Source: Rhabditoides inermis (lineage: Eukaryota > Nematoda > Chromadorea > Rhabditida > Rhabditidae). Taken from it: a stretch of 64,000 nucleotides of DNA. Every line of letters begins with the position of its first letter. The stretch's first letter is position 1. The stretch is from contig CAWZYM010000188.1 of the NCBI GenBank assembly GCA_963966185.1, forward strand, positions 751,318 to 815,317, written 5' to 3'. The notes beneath the pieces are model-generated. The model did no database searches. It was not told the DNA's origin and worked only from the letters and a program-made list of their open reading frames with translations. Shown piece by piece: positions 51,023 to 62,794 of the stretch. Both the position numbers and the translations under genes were made by a program.

Positions 51023-52684
51023 TGTTATTTACGAGATGAAGCGAACTTATGATTGTCAACTCAAGCATTAATCAATTTCAATACCCATAAACGAGATCCA
51101 CTCACCGAAACTACTTGAAACTTGAAATAAACTGCAACAAAAAACATGACTGATGTGTGAGCAGAGAAGAATGCAAGCGAGATACGAAAGGTGATTTTAA
51201 ACTATAAAACAATTATGTGCTCATCGTGGAAAAACCAAACAGTCGAGAAAAGTGAATATTATACAATCACAAAACACATTCCGGAAAGTGCACATCATCA
51301 AGATACGAAATGACAAAGCTTTACAGTAATGGGAAAAAGAGACACATTTATTGTAATGAGAAAATTCACGGATACTTTGACAGAACACTTGAACAAATAA
51401 ACCATATATCACATAGTAACAGTATATCACATAGTAACATGATACACGTCACGTCTACCGTATTCTATATCCCAAATTTTAGATATGAGTAGTTTAGGAT
51501 AAACCACGTTGTGATCAGACGACGTATCAGCAGGAATTACGATAGGCGTGCAGTGTTGTTCAGTCAGCAGCCAGGTCTGGATGGCAAGCGACCACCCTGA
51601 CACGTTGTCAGCCGATAGCCAGAAGACACACCGTCGTCGTGGATCCTCATTGCTGGTTTACTGGAACCATCCTACTGCAACTTCTACCCGTTCATTGTCG
51701 TTGTTCACAGGCATTTCATGTGTGGCGCATCACTTGTGGTGTAAGAAATTTATTTTAATTTGAAAGGTAGATGTAGTAATACGGCGTTGGCGAGAGAGGC
51801 GCTAACCATTCTCGCGAGCTTAGATCGAATCGCGTTTTTTTTAGTGAAACACTGTTTTTTTAGTGAAACACCAATTGTGCGTGGTTGCATGAAACAAAAC
51901 CGCGCTGTGATTGTTTCCAAATAGGCCCCGACCGATCCTGGAGAATCGGAGAGGACTTTCTTATCTCTTGTTGACCTATCCAGCCCTTTTGCCGGAGTTC
52001 TTCGTCAACATCTCACACTAAAGTAGGTAAAGTCAGAATGGGGCGGTCCTAACATCGCGTTGCAATTGCAAGAAATCTTGCGATTACAAGAATTTTTGCA
52101 ATGTAACCAAATGTATCAAGCAAAATCATTATTTTGCGATCAGTTTCTTCCGTTCGCGATTCTTTCTAGAGTTGCAAGAGGTCTTACAATCGCAATGTTG
52201 CAATCGCAAGAATTCTTGCAAACGCAAGATTTCTTGCGATTGCAACGCGATGTTAGGACCAGCCCAATAAGTACTAACTCGATACGCAGGCACTGCTCAG
52301 ACACCTGTCCGGAGAGATTCCAGGTAGCCATATACGATGTCTGACTGGAGTGGAGAAGTAGGGACCACAATGAGATTTTCAGATGTTGACATATGGTATC
52401 GCAAATAATTCGATATTGTAGTTCGTTTCAAGCTGATTTCGAACATATATAATGTTCATAGGGTTCATCGTTCACATTGCGCTCCATTTCCGCGCATCTG
52501 AGCGGGCACGGTGAAATAGTCGCATTGAATTCGACTATGGAGTTCATTGTCTCATTGGACGCAACAAAACAGGAATAGAGAACAGTGAGAAACACCGTCT
52601 CAGAAATGCAGACTGTGGTGGAATAAAATAAGGGAGCACGAAAAGTTTATTCCACAAACTACAGCCAAGCGAGTTTCTGTGGAG
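51023..52684. other. Unit 2 intergenic sequence
   Basis: Counterpart of 34,986-36,640. No supported gene. A complete MITE is at 52,039-52,266. Confidence 0.4.
52039..52266. mobile_element. TTGCAA-rich MITE, complete
   Basis: Terminal inverted repeats GGTCCTAACATCGCGTTGCA and its complement TGCAACGCGATGTTAGGACC, continuing for about 45 bases. The interior is of TTGCAATCGCAAGAATTCTTG type. Target duplication unclear. The unit 1 copy has lost its right end. Confidence 0.75.
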
Positions 52685-52910
52685 ATGGCACCCGCCATGG
52701 AGCTGATGAGACATTATGAGACAGGTATGCGATGCGTGGAGCACTTCTTCTCGGCCTGTCTCAGCAAACGCAACCAACAGTGCGTGGCTATGATGCGTGG
52801 CGAGAACGTATGCGTGAGTTTTTTTTTCCTTTTGAGTTTTTTCCCTCTCATTATCCTATCTCTCCTATCGGTAGCTGCTCGAACCACAGAGTTCACTCAT
52901 AGTGACATAG
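52685..52910 (+). CDS. Cys-rich mini protein (unrecognised)
   Basis: Two exons (52685-52813, 52875-52910) give 54 residues. MAPAMELMRHYETGMRC is followed by VEHFFSACLSKRNQQC and VAMMRGENVC, four cysteines spaced 8, 8 and 10 apart, then LLEPQSSLIVT. The donor is GTGAGT and the acceptor CGGTAG. No signal peptide is visible, so an upstream exon may be missing (a TACAG acceptor lies 23 bases before the ATG). The family is not recognised; a DUF19-type Cys pattern is possible. Convergent with glycine-rich g4. The unit 1 copy is frameshifted. Confidence 0.5.
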
Positions 52911-53062
52911 TATTGCAATTCAAAAATCGGAGTCATCTTAAAAGTACATCAACAAACACATTTTGAGTACACATGATTTATTGAGAATGGACTCAATTCA
53001 GTTATTTGGAATTTCTCGTTGGCCTCGGCAGAAGAAGCATGGCTTGTTGAAGAGAGCTTGGT

Positions 53063-53310
53063 TTACTTGGGTCCGAGGTAGCAGGAGACGTCCATGCGGG
53101 GAGTGCCACCGCCACCGCCGCCTGAAACGGGTACGGTAGGAGGAGAAGGGTACGGTAGACTACGGTACCGCTGGGAGCGCTGCCACCGCCGCCGCCGCCG
53201 CCGCCGCCTCCCGAGGATCCTCCGAAGGCGTAGTCCTCCTTGGCGTATCCGCCTCCGCCGCCGCCGCCGCCGCCACCGCCAGGGGTCATGTAGGCCGACT
53301 TGTCTCCCAT
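53063..53310 (-). CDS. Glycine-rich mini protein g4
   Basis: Exons 53169-53310 and 53063-53121 (minus) give 66 residues: MGDKSAYMTP, Gly, YAKEDYAFGGSS, longer Gly run, SAPS, Gly, TPRMDVSCYLGPK. TATAAAAG and the upstream near-palindrome are intact. Counterpart of g2 in unit 1. Confidence 0.7.
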
Positions 53311-53939
53311 GATGATTCGACTGATCGAATGATGCCAGCCCCGTCCGACCCACCGCTTTTATACGACCGAATGGCGGGAGGGAAATAAGGGGACCTATGC
53401 GCAGACCATTCAAAGCAGTCATTAGGCTAATGATGTCATTACTGGTAATGCATTCATAATGTAAATTTACTGATAAGAAAACAAATTTTTATATTCGCGC
53501 AACAATAAAGGTTACGGTATGAACTTTTTTTTCAACCAGAATTATGTGATTATGTCAGCTTGAGAAAATGAAAGCAACACACGTTTATCTCATTTATTGG
53601 TTCCATTTACACGGGCAGCCCACGCACTTGTACTTGTGGTGGCCGATTTTGATTAATTCATGTAACTATGTAACTCATGTGGTAACTCATGTAACACATC
53701 TTGCGTAACAAAACGTAACATCATAACAAACGGGCGCCCTTAATTAAATAGCACAACTATGCATTTCCCAGCAATTGCATAAATAGTTTTTCGAGATTCC
53801 CATTCTCAGACCCAGGCATATTTCAAAAGTCTTTAAAAAGTAAAAGAACTTATTGAACCCTTGTCCATACCGATATCTGTTAGTTCATAAAAGAAGATTC
53901 TTGATCGGAACGGCCCTGATTTTCATCCGCTATCGCATC

Positions 53940-53986
53940 AGCTTCGAAGCTTCTTGATCCAAGCCACGACGATGTCTCCAAGGTGC
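53940..53986 (-). pseudogene. Relic exon of the GPI-tail gene (unit 2)
   Basis: Same APWRHRRG relic as at 37,900-37,946, lying downstream of the real last exon, so a decayed tandem duplicate. Confidence 0.5.
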
Positions 53987-54253
53987 CTGATAAAACGTGT
54001 TCGAGATTCTCAGGAATAAACTACTCAGTCTTCGTGGAAGCTATGTGTCATTTCGCACATGTAGAATAGAAATGCAATTGCTGGGAAATGCATAGTTGTG
54101 CTATACACAATCACAAGTGATATGGTTGGTTTTAAACGCCCATTATTATCAGTTGTTGAGACAACAATTAAGAGATAGAACAGAAGTATAGTTTTCAATT
54201 CATTCAAAAAGCTGCTAATACATTATATTATAGAAGCCGTTTATTGATTTATA

Positions 54254-55339
54254 TCAGTTTGCCAAAAAAAGCATGAGGCAGAGAGGAGGCAGTGAAATCA
54301 GATAAGGGCTGTAGTTGGTGTGAAGATGGGTGAGTGTTGTTGCAGTAGACGAATCTATCGTCGTCTTCGAACTCTCATCGACAAGTTTGGCGTACTGTAA
54401 AGAGTAAGAGTGAAAGTATCTACAACTGATAAATCTATAGTGTGGTCCGTTTTCTTATAAGATCATTTACTTCAGGTCAAGTTGCTTGGTCAGAAGTTGT
54501 TTCGAAGGCAGTTGTGCTACCAAGTGACCCACCTCTTCTTTCGATATCACTACATGGTCCTTTCCATCCCACGATGGCTGCGTATCCGAGAGTGATTGGT
54601 CCTTTCTTCTCTTCTCCATTTCCATCCAGATTTCTATCAGCTGATCTCTGTCAGTCAGAGCAGCCTGAAAACATCAGTAATCGACTGAAAACACTGAAAA
54701 CATCAGTAGTCAAAAATCAATAATGACAGTCATCAATGAAGTTAATTATACTCACTTTGATATCGTTCGAATTCTTATCGACAAGTCATCGACAATTCAC
54801 ATCGATATCGGTTAGCTATATAAAAATCGTTATCTGTCAAGAGAGGTTAGATATACTGTAAAACAACAAGGAGTATAAAATGCGACATATATTGTATATT
54901 GAGTTGATCCTAGGATATCTGTATCAAACATCTAGCTACTTATGGGAGGCTCCTGGTATGGCAAACAGAACCTGAGTAAGTTGCTCTAATGAAGACTGAA
55001 TATCTATTTTTTTATTCAAGGTTGATATACTGTCACCCGGTTAGATAGGGGAGTAGAAAACAGATGAGGGTACGTAGCTGATAGATAGTCGGTGTCATAT
55101 TTGCCGTAACATCAGAACGTGAATAAAGACTGTGTTTCCTATTTGGTTGATGAATGAATAGTGAGACGAGCGTCTTACTACAATACTACGAACATTTTCC
55201 TCAAACTTCTTACCGTATCCACATTGAAATCGGATAAAGCGTCAACAATATCCAAAAGCGGACTGTCTCCATATTTTCCAACTTTCTTCCACAAGCCCTT
55301 GAAGCCCTTCCGCACTCCACGGCGATGTCTCCAAGGATC
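54254..55339 (-). CDS. GPI-tail-like protein, 3' part (5' end not found)
   Basis: Three minus-strand exons in phase: 55214-55339, 54533-54664, 54254-54394, giving 132 residues. The first encodes DPWRHRRGVRKGFKGLWKKV and GKYGDSPLLDIVDALSDFNV, the second a charged helical stretch (DRDQLIEIWMEMEKRRKDQS), the third a Ser/Thr-rich stalk and a C-terminal hydrophobic tail (LISLPPLCLMLFLAN) that resembles a GPI-attachment signal. An upstream exon with signal peptide must exist, because an ATCAG acceptor precedes 55,339, but I could not place it. Family not recognised. The break of the duplicated unit lies in the intron between the first two of these exons. Confidence 0.6.
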
Positions 55340-55478
55340 CTGATTGAAAAAAAGTAAGAATTACAAGTTTGCATTCTTGTTTAAACCTCCCTTTATTACT
55401 CACCTCCGATTAATGCAAGTAAAGTAATTTGATGTGTTGAATAATATTGTTGTGTCAATTACAGTATACTCTCACCAG

Positions 55479-55590
55479 AGCGATAGTTTTCGATCTACCT
55501 CGATTGCAGTGCCATAAGCCATAAGGCATAACCGTCTGCCTCTCTTGTTTTGCGCGCTATTGCAGAGAACTGACTCTTCGTCTTTCTCTA
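55479..55590. repeat. Dispersed repeat, inverted relative to 890-1010
   Basis: Shares CGATCTACCTCGATTGCAGTG-type and TCTCTTGTTTTGCGCGCTAT blocks with the complement of 890-1010. Confidence 0.6.
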
Positions 55591-55691
55591 TAGTAGGTTC
55601 GCAAATGAGTTTCACTCTTTTCATGAGAGACATTAGGGTGGTTAGAGAAAGATCATAGTCCTCCCAATAAGGTTTTCAAATTGACAAAACT

Positions 55692-55765
55692 TTGCGTGAC
55701 CGGTGGGAATTGAACCCGCGAACTCATTTTTGCCAAGCAAGAGCGTTACCACTACGCTAGTTAGA
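55692..55765 (-). ncRNA. tRNA-like element (SINE-like)
   Basis: Minus strand A box TAGCGTAGTGGTAACGC and B box GGGTTCAATTCCC at tRNA spacing, but weak acceptor and anticodon stems. Related to 56,645 and 11,620. Confidence 0.5.
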
Positions 55766-56644
55766 TGTGATGACATCTTTGCGAATAGGACCCGTGAACG
55801 TGCGAAAAATGTTCACTGTCCAATAGTTTAGAGTACTGTAAAACTATTGGACAACATAATGTATTTGACGAGAAATGTTGAGCTGCGCGCAAACGGAATA
55901 TAGATCCACCCCACGGCGTGCAACTTATTAAAATAAATGTAATACAACTTATTTTAATAAATGTAATAGAACTATAATAAATGTAAGACGACTCACTCTG
56001 TGTGGTTCAGTAGTGCAATATACCACTACGCACATGCATAAGAGAAGTGTTATGGTTAAAAAGTGCATAGCTGTCCACTAGTCTTGCTTTGGTTGGTTTT
56101 AAGCGCAACTCTTATCGGTTGTTTACATGATTTTTTATTCGAAATCTTGTTAATAAAGTACTGATACCGAAAATGATTCACTTACAAACTATTCGAGTGC
56201 TTATTTGTGCTCTTATCTTATTTGAAAAGGTCTCTATTATTTGCACTCGTACGTTTTATCTACAGTGGGTTGGCAAACTATTGTATACGTTCTAGTCGCG
56301 AGAGACAACGGAAGAAAGAGATAGCGGACACGCTAGCCGTCTGCGTCTCTTCGCGCCGTAGTCTTTTCGCGACTGTATTCAAATATTCAGCCGTCTTCCG
56401 CGGTCCGCACACTGTACTCCGCTCATTCATCTTTGATTTTGGTGGCAAAATGATCAGTGATGGACTTCGACACTCACTATCTAAAGATACTAGATGTCTA
56501 GATAAATGTCTAGAAAAACATGGCTAATACAGCTCCAAAACAGGGACAAAACGTACAGACCAGTTACATATAGTGTAGCGAGATTATGAAAAAGAGTTTT
56601 CATCCATTTTCATCCATTAGATGGTGTTTCAGTTTGACAAAGCA

Positions 56645-56718
56645 TTGTGGGGTAGCCGGAGTCGAACCCACGGAACGTTGCTTGCTAAGTGTGAGCGTTG
56701 TACCACTACGCCCGAAAT
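56645..56718 (-). ncRNA. tRNA-like element (SINE-like)
   Basis: Minus strand A box GGGCGTAGTGGTACAACGC and perfect B box GGGTTCGACTCC. The anticodon arm region CACTTAGCAAGC does not form a standard loop. Confidence 0.5.
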
Positions 56719-57015
56719 AGAGATATGCACGACAACGAAATTCTGCAGACTGCACCACTCCTTACGTCATACGGTGCCAATTAAAGCACGATTATTTTTT
56801 GTTAGGAAAATGCTGAGCTAGTTGAGCCGTCCGACACTGTACAGAGAACGCGAGCGATTGCATTTGCAACATTTCAAAAAAAACACAGCAAACTTTTCGC
56901 AAGTTGTTTATACACAGAGAACATTGCGAAATCAAACTCTACGATATTCGTCTATGAAACCACAAAGTTAAAGTGAAATGGCGAGGGGGGGGAGGTGGTA
57001 CTTGCGTCGGCAGTG

Positions 57016-58165
57016 CTAGAACTCGAGTATGTCTCCGGGAGCAAGGCTCCACAGGTTGTAGTACACTGGATGCACGGCTTGTTCGTTGAGAACAAAGTAT
57101 CCGGGGCCGCTGAGAGAGTACTTGCCGTTATGCCGCCATCCCATCTCCCCGTTCGGAAAGTCCACACTCTCAAAGCAACACATTCTCAAACCGTCAAACC
57201 AACACGACACTCACGCGGGGCGTATAAGAACCATGGCCCCTAGCTTTCGCAATATTGAAGTCCATTTTAATGGCGCGAAAATGGTGATAGTACGCGGACT
57301 GAAAGAGGCAAAGAGTGACACGAGCGGCAGCAACTCACCGTCCTCTCCCTGGCTCGCTCTCGCATTGCTTGTTGGTAGGTGAACATGTTGTTGTGGTTCT
57401 GTTTGAGGAGCGTGGGGTGGTAGGCAGCGTACGCCGTCAGACGACTCTCCAGCTTGGCGAAAATCGCCGTGCCGTATTTCGGGCCTTTCGAATGGTGGTT
57501 CAGTAAGGTCTGAACAGTGTATGTCACCTCCTCGACCCCAGGGCTCGGCCGGCTGATCGCTCGCCGCTGTCACAACGAGTGGCACGCGCCGCATGAGCCC
57601 ACGCAGCGCGGCCGCCATTGCAAAGTGCAAAATCAGTGCATGCCGATTTTGATTTTCTGATTTTCCGGTCAGCCGGCCGAGCCGTGCACCCCCGCAACAC
57701 TCACAACAGAATGCTTCGAAAACGCCTCGTCGACATTGTGGAAGATGAGCTCGGGCATATCGATCACGAACTCGCACAGCATATGTTTATCCGCACTTGC
57801 CGCCACCTCGTCCTTGTTGTTGTTGCTGAACTCCTGGCTGATCGACATGATCTTGCCAGTCGCCAGCTCATAGAACACCCACTAAACGCAGTTTGCAGGG
57901 CGGGGGGGGGGGCGAAGGGGAACACTCACCTTGACGACCAGCTCATCGTAGAAGTTGTAGTTGTGGAAGTAGGAATTGTCGCCGAAATCGAACCTGCGCT
58001 TGAAGAAGTCCGAGTGAGTGTTGTAGTGGCCGGGAAAGTAGACGGCGTAGTGACTGGTCGGGAAGGCGGCCTGGAAGACAGCGACCGAGTGGACGAGGGA
58101 GCGAGAGGACGCACCCAGGCGGGCACGACTAGCAGCAGAAGCGCGGCCCACAGCGGAGACGGCAT
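57016..58165 (-). CDS. Unrecognised secreted protein, 252 residues
   Basis: Six exons in phase: 58115-58165, 57930-58070, 57705-57881, 57339-57530, 57215-57243, 57016-57184. Exon 1 is a clean signal peptide (MPSPLWAALLLLVVPAW). The mature part is rich in Tyr, Phe, His and Asn: TSHYAVYFPGHYNTHSDFF, FDFGDNSYFHNYNFYDELVV, FVIDMPELIFHNVDEAF, then a helical segment KPKYG-like to QQAMRERARERT, and a C-terminal block MCCFESVDFPNGEMGW ... LSGPGYFVLNEQAVHPVYYN ending LEF. The short exon 5 is the least certain part; reading through from exon 4 is also open. I do not recognise a family. Confidence 0.6.
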
Positions 58166-58359
58166 CGCGAGCGGCGCACTGCCCGCCCCCCACCGCCCCG
58201 CCCCTTTTACCCCGCCACTCAACCCATGCTAATCGGCGAGGTGGCATTTGCCTGCGATTTAGCCGCGGGAATGACTAATGTGAGGTATGCGTGAGTGTTT
58301 AGGGAAATGACGGAGGCTAGAGTTCGGACGAGGATGTTCCTATATACATTAGACCGTGG

Positions 58360-58372
58360 GGAGAGAGAGAGG

Positions 58373-58403
<31 letters not shown>

Positions 58404-58430
58404 AGGGAGAGAGAGAGAGGGAGAGAGAGG
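58360..58430. repeat. GA-rich tract
   Basis: Imperfect GA/GGGA repeat between the two divergently oriented genes. Confidence 0.9.
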
Positions 58431-58788
58431 TTGCGATGAGCATGGCTACAATGCCGAGACAAGAACAGTGTGACACACAGACTGGACTGTAAGGCTTGAA
58501 GAGAGTCAGTCGCTCGGAGAATCTTTACCGAGAGGCACTATTATGACATGTGAATGGACGAATGGACGGCTATAACGTCGACAGAATGGACGGTTATAAC
58601 TTGTGAATAGGACGGTTATAACTTCGCTTCGGACGCGAAAAAAATAGGTTGTGTAATTTCGACACAACATTGTGCGCTCGCATCAACTTCTCACTACATT
58701 TTCATTTTTAACGTGTTTTGGTGTTTTTTGTATGTTTGGTTTTTGTTTCTAATACTGACTGTTGTTCAGGTAGTAGACTCGTTACGCG

Positions 58789-60960
58789 ATGAAGAACCGC
58801 TTCACGACGCTTGACGTCATGGCGGCCATCCACGACCTCAAGGTCAGCGAGTTCACTTTGTTTATGTTACTTTTTATTTATGGTAATTTATGGTTTAGTT
58901 GTATCGCTTGTTGTTATTCTAAATAAAATGTGGAAACATATATTAATTTACTTGCCTTCCAGGCTCTGGAAGGGATGCGCGTGAACAACGTCTACGACAT
59001 CAACTCCAAGACGTACATGATCAAACTGCAAAAGTGGGTTGCTTTCGCTTTCGCCTCTGTTTCTGGTAACCGTGAAACGTGTAAAAAACGTGGCGAGAAA
59101 CGTATCATCGAAACGTATCACTCCCGTTACGTTTCACAGGCCGGAGGAGAAGGCGGTGATCCTGTTCGAGTCGGGGATGCGCATCCACCGCACCTGGCAC
59201 GACTGGCCCAAGAGCCAGTTCCCCTCGTCGTTTAGGTGGGTTTGTTTACTAGTTAAACTGTTTGTTCACACTAGTCAACAGGTTGTTTGCTGTTTATTCA
59301 CACTAATCAACAAGTTTACTGTGTGTTTACACAAGCAAAAAACAAGTTGTTTACAATGTGTTTACAGCATGAAGCTGCGCAAGCACATCAAGCAGCGCCG
59401 CCTCGAGAGTGTCAAACAGCTGGGCGTCGATAGAGTCGTGAGTGTATTTGTTGTTGTTGTTGTTGTTGTTGTTGTTTTTTTGTTTGTTTGCATTATGGTG
59501 CTACCGAGTAGCGACTGCCGTTCTCTTCTGCATATGCGAGACGAGCGTCCCAATCTCGGACGGAGTTTCCACCCTGATCTTACAGAACTCGTTGGTGTGC
59601 TTCAGCCATCTATGTTTTGGACATATCTATGGTTGTTTGGTTAAAATAAGTATAGACAGTGGAAACTCCGTCCGAGATTGGGCGTGTAATCTATAACGAG
59701 GTCATTGCTGTACACGAGTTCTGTGAAAGGATCGACCTGCTGTGGCTGAACCTATGAGGGTCTCCGTGGTACAGTAGGTGCACGTGCGCCTAACGATTGT
59801 TGGAATGTCAGCTATATTGATTTATCGATTTATTGATTACTCCAGGTGTGTCTCTCGTTTGGCGACGGCGAGCGCGCCGTCCACGTCATCGTCGAGCTCT
59901 ACGATCGGTGAGTCGGAATGATGTGATTATATAATTATCAATTCATCACTCAATTCATTGCTATCTCCTACGCAGGACACCTTGTTCAGTGTTCTTTGAA
60001 ACGTATGTGCACTGTCTGAAACGTATTCGCGTAATTCAGTACGTTTCTCTTTTTGATTGGTGGTTCATATCGTGGCAACGTTGTTCCCGCCGTTCCCGTT
60101 CACATTGTAATCTCGTACGCATGGATTTCTGTGTTCAATGCTCTTCGAAACATAGTCGTTGTCCGATGTTTTTGCAGTGGCAAGCTCTATGGCACAACGG
60201 TGCCGCCGCACTAGTGTATGTGTATTTGTGTCTATAATCACGTCACTTTGACAATCATCCGCTTGCAGTGGCAACGTGCTGCTGACCGACGCGGACCACG
60301 TCATCCTCAACATCCTCCGCCCCCGCACCGACAAGGACACGGACGTCAAGCTCAGCGTCAAGCAGACGTGAGTGTGTGTGGTAGCGATTCTTGCCCATTC
60401 GAGGTGATTGTGTCAGTGAGAATACGCTAGCGTCCGTCAAGCAGACGTGAGTGCAATGCAATTCGAATAGTCCGAACATAATCTTACTATGTAAAATGTA
60501 AAGTGTTATTATGTGATTTGATGCGTGGTTTGATGATCTGAAGAGATATGAAATTGTTTAACCGCACATTTCGACCAGGTTACATGATCATGGAAACATA
60601 TTCCAAATGATTGATAATCTTAGTCTTTATATAGATTTATCGATTTATCGATTGATTGTCTGTGCAGATATCCGGTGGACATGTGCCGGCAGAGCGAGTC
60701 GGTGCCGGACAGGAGCGAGCTCGAGAAGGCGCTGGCCGGAGCGAAAAAGGTAGGGTGGAGTCTGTCCGTCGGTCTGTCTGTTTGTCTCTCTCTTTCTCAC
60801 TCTCTCTCATTCTCTCCCCCCTCTCTCTCTCTCGCTCTCTTCCCCTTCTTCCTTCTCCATTTCCTAAATCCCTCCTCGTATCTCTCTCTCGTGTATGAAG
60901 TGAATGATCTCTCTCCCCCTCCCTCCCCCTCTCTCTCTCCCCCCTCGTCTCTCTCTCATT

Positions 60961-61013
<53 letters not shown>

Positions 61014-61188
61014 GGGCGACAACCTCCGCCGCCTGCTCGCCCCTCTTGTCCAGTTCGGCGGCCCCCTCATCGACCACGTGTTGGCAGGGCAGGGATTCGT
61101 GCACAATGCACAGGTCAGACATCCCACCGCATCCCAATAGCGAAATGAAACCTCACACATGCACCACAGTGTATAGGGGCGAAAGACT

Positions 61189-61228
<40 letters not shown>

Positions 61229-61714
61229 CCAGGATAGCTGGAACTTTTCTCAGTTATATTCGGTAAAGCGAATGATTAGAGGCATTGGGCAGTGCCTATG
61301 CGTGCCTTTGTTGTTTTGTTATTCACTTTTTTTCGAAATTGAAAATTGTTTATTAATGCACAGGTGGGGAAAGGGCGTATGATTCATCTCAAAGAATTCT
61401 TGTTATTTCTTCTCTCTTTTTTTGAAATGGTTGTTTATTCGAGTTTAGTAAGGGAATGGGAATCGTTCATAATGCACAGAGCACAGGTGGAGAGGGGAGA
61501 AGGAGGAAGGAGTGTTTATTGGAACGTTGGTAAACATGTCGCGTGTTTCGCTAATCGCCACAATCATCGAATAAAAAATATGTAAGGGTGGGATCACCTC
61601 AAGTTACATGAATTAAATTCCAGAAACACAACAGAGATTAGTGATGCGACTGAAACTTACTCTCACTTCTTACTATGTTCATTGTTTTGTTGATTGTTCA
61701 GTAGACTGGACATC

Positions 61715-61785
<71 letters not shown>

Positions 61786-62761
61786 CACAAATTACACGAG
61801 CATGAGCTTTTCTTGCACTTGCACTACGTCGCGTAAAAGTTCAAGATGAATGAAACTATAAGTTTATTTTGTGATTAGATGGAGACGCACTTTTCGAACG
61901 ACGCGGCGACGCTGGACAAGCTGGAGGCGGCCATCAAGGAGGGAGTGGCGGTGGGTGGGAGAGGGAGAGAGAGAGGGAGGGAGAGAGAAGGAGGGAGTGA
62001 CGGTGGGTGGGGAGGGAGAGAGAGGGAGGGAGGGAGAGTGAGAGAGAGAGAAAGGGGAGAGAGATGGAGGGAGTGGAGGTGGGAGGAGAGAAAGGGAAGA
62101 AGAGAGAGGGAGGGAGAGAGAGAGAGGGGGGGGGAGAGAGAGAAGGAGGGAGTGGAGGTGGGAGGAGAGAAGGGGGGAGAGGGAGAGAGAGGGGGAGGGA
62201 GGGAGAGAGAGAGGGAGGGAGAGAAGGGGGAGAGTGAGAGAGAGGGAGAGAGAAGGGGACAGTGAGAGAGAAAGAGAGAGAGAGGGAGAGAGGGAAAGAA
62301 GGGAGAGAGGGAGGGAGAGAAGGGGGTGAGAGAGAGGGAGAGAGAGGGAGGGAGAGAGAGAGAGGGAGAGAGGGAAAGAAGGGAGAGAGGGAGGGAGAGA
62401 AGGGGGTGAGAGAGAGGGAGAGAGAGGGAGAGTGAGAGAGAGGGAGAGAGAAAGAGAGAGAAGGGGGAGAGAAAGAGAGGGAGGGAGAGAAGGGAGGAGA
62501 GGGGGGGGAGAGAGAGGGAGGAAGAGGAGAGAAGGAGAGAGGGAGAGAGAGGGAGGAGGAGGGAGAGGAGGGGGAGGGGAGACAGAGAGTGGGGAGAGAG
62601 AGGGAGGAAGGGAGGGAGAGGAGGGGGGGGGGAGAGGTATCTGTGCAGGTCTACGACGGCATCCGCGCGCAGCCACAGAAGGGCTACGTCACATACAAGG
62701 AGGGAGCGGAGGGCCGACGGCACGGCTGTCGAGAGCTACCAGGTACGATCTGCTATGTCGA

Positions 62762-62794
<33 letters not shown>

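Larger units (their letters stand above)
55340..57015. other. Intergenic mosaic of repeats
   Basis: Contains the dispersed repeat of EndoU intron 2 (55,479-55,590, inverted), two tRNA-like elements, and short unsupported frames. A plus-strand frame at 56,173 starts with a signal-like MIHLQTIRVLICALILFEK but has no convincing continuation. Confidence 0.4.

Noticed and set aside
61864..62723. Ser/Pro/Leu-rich frames of 270-282 codons antisense to NEMF
   Set aside because: They are translations of the polypurine tract (CT repeats on the other strand) with no other content.
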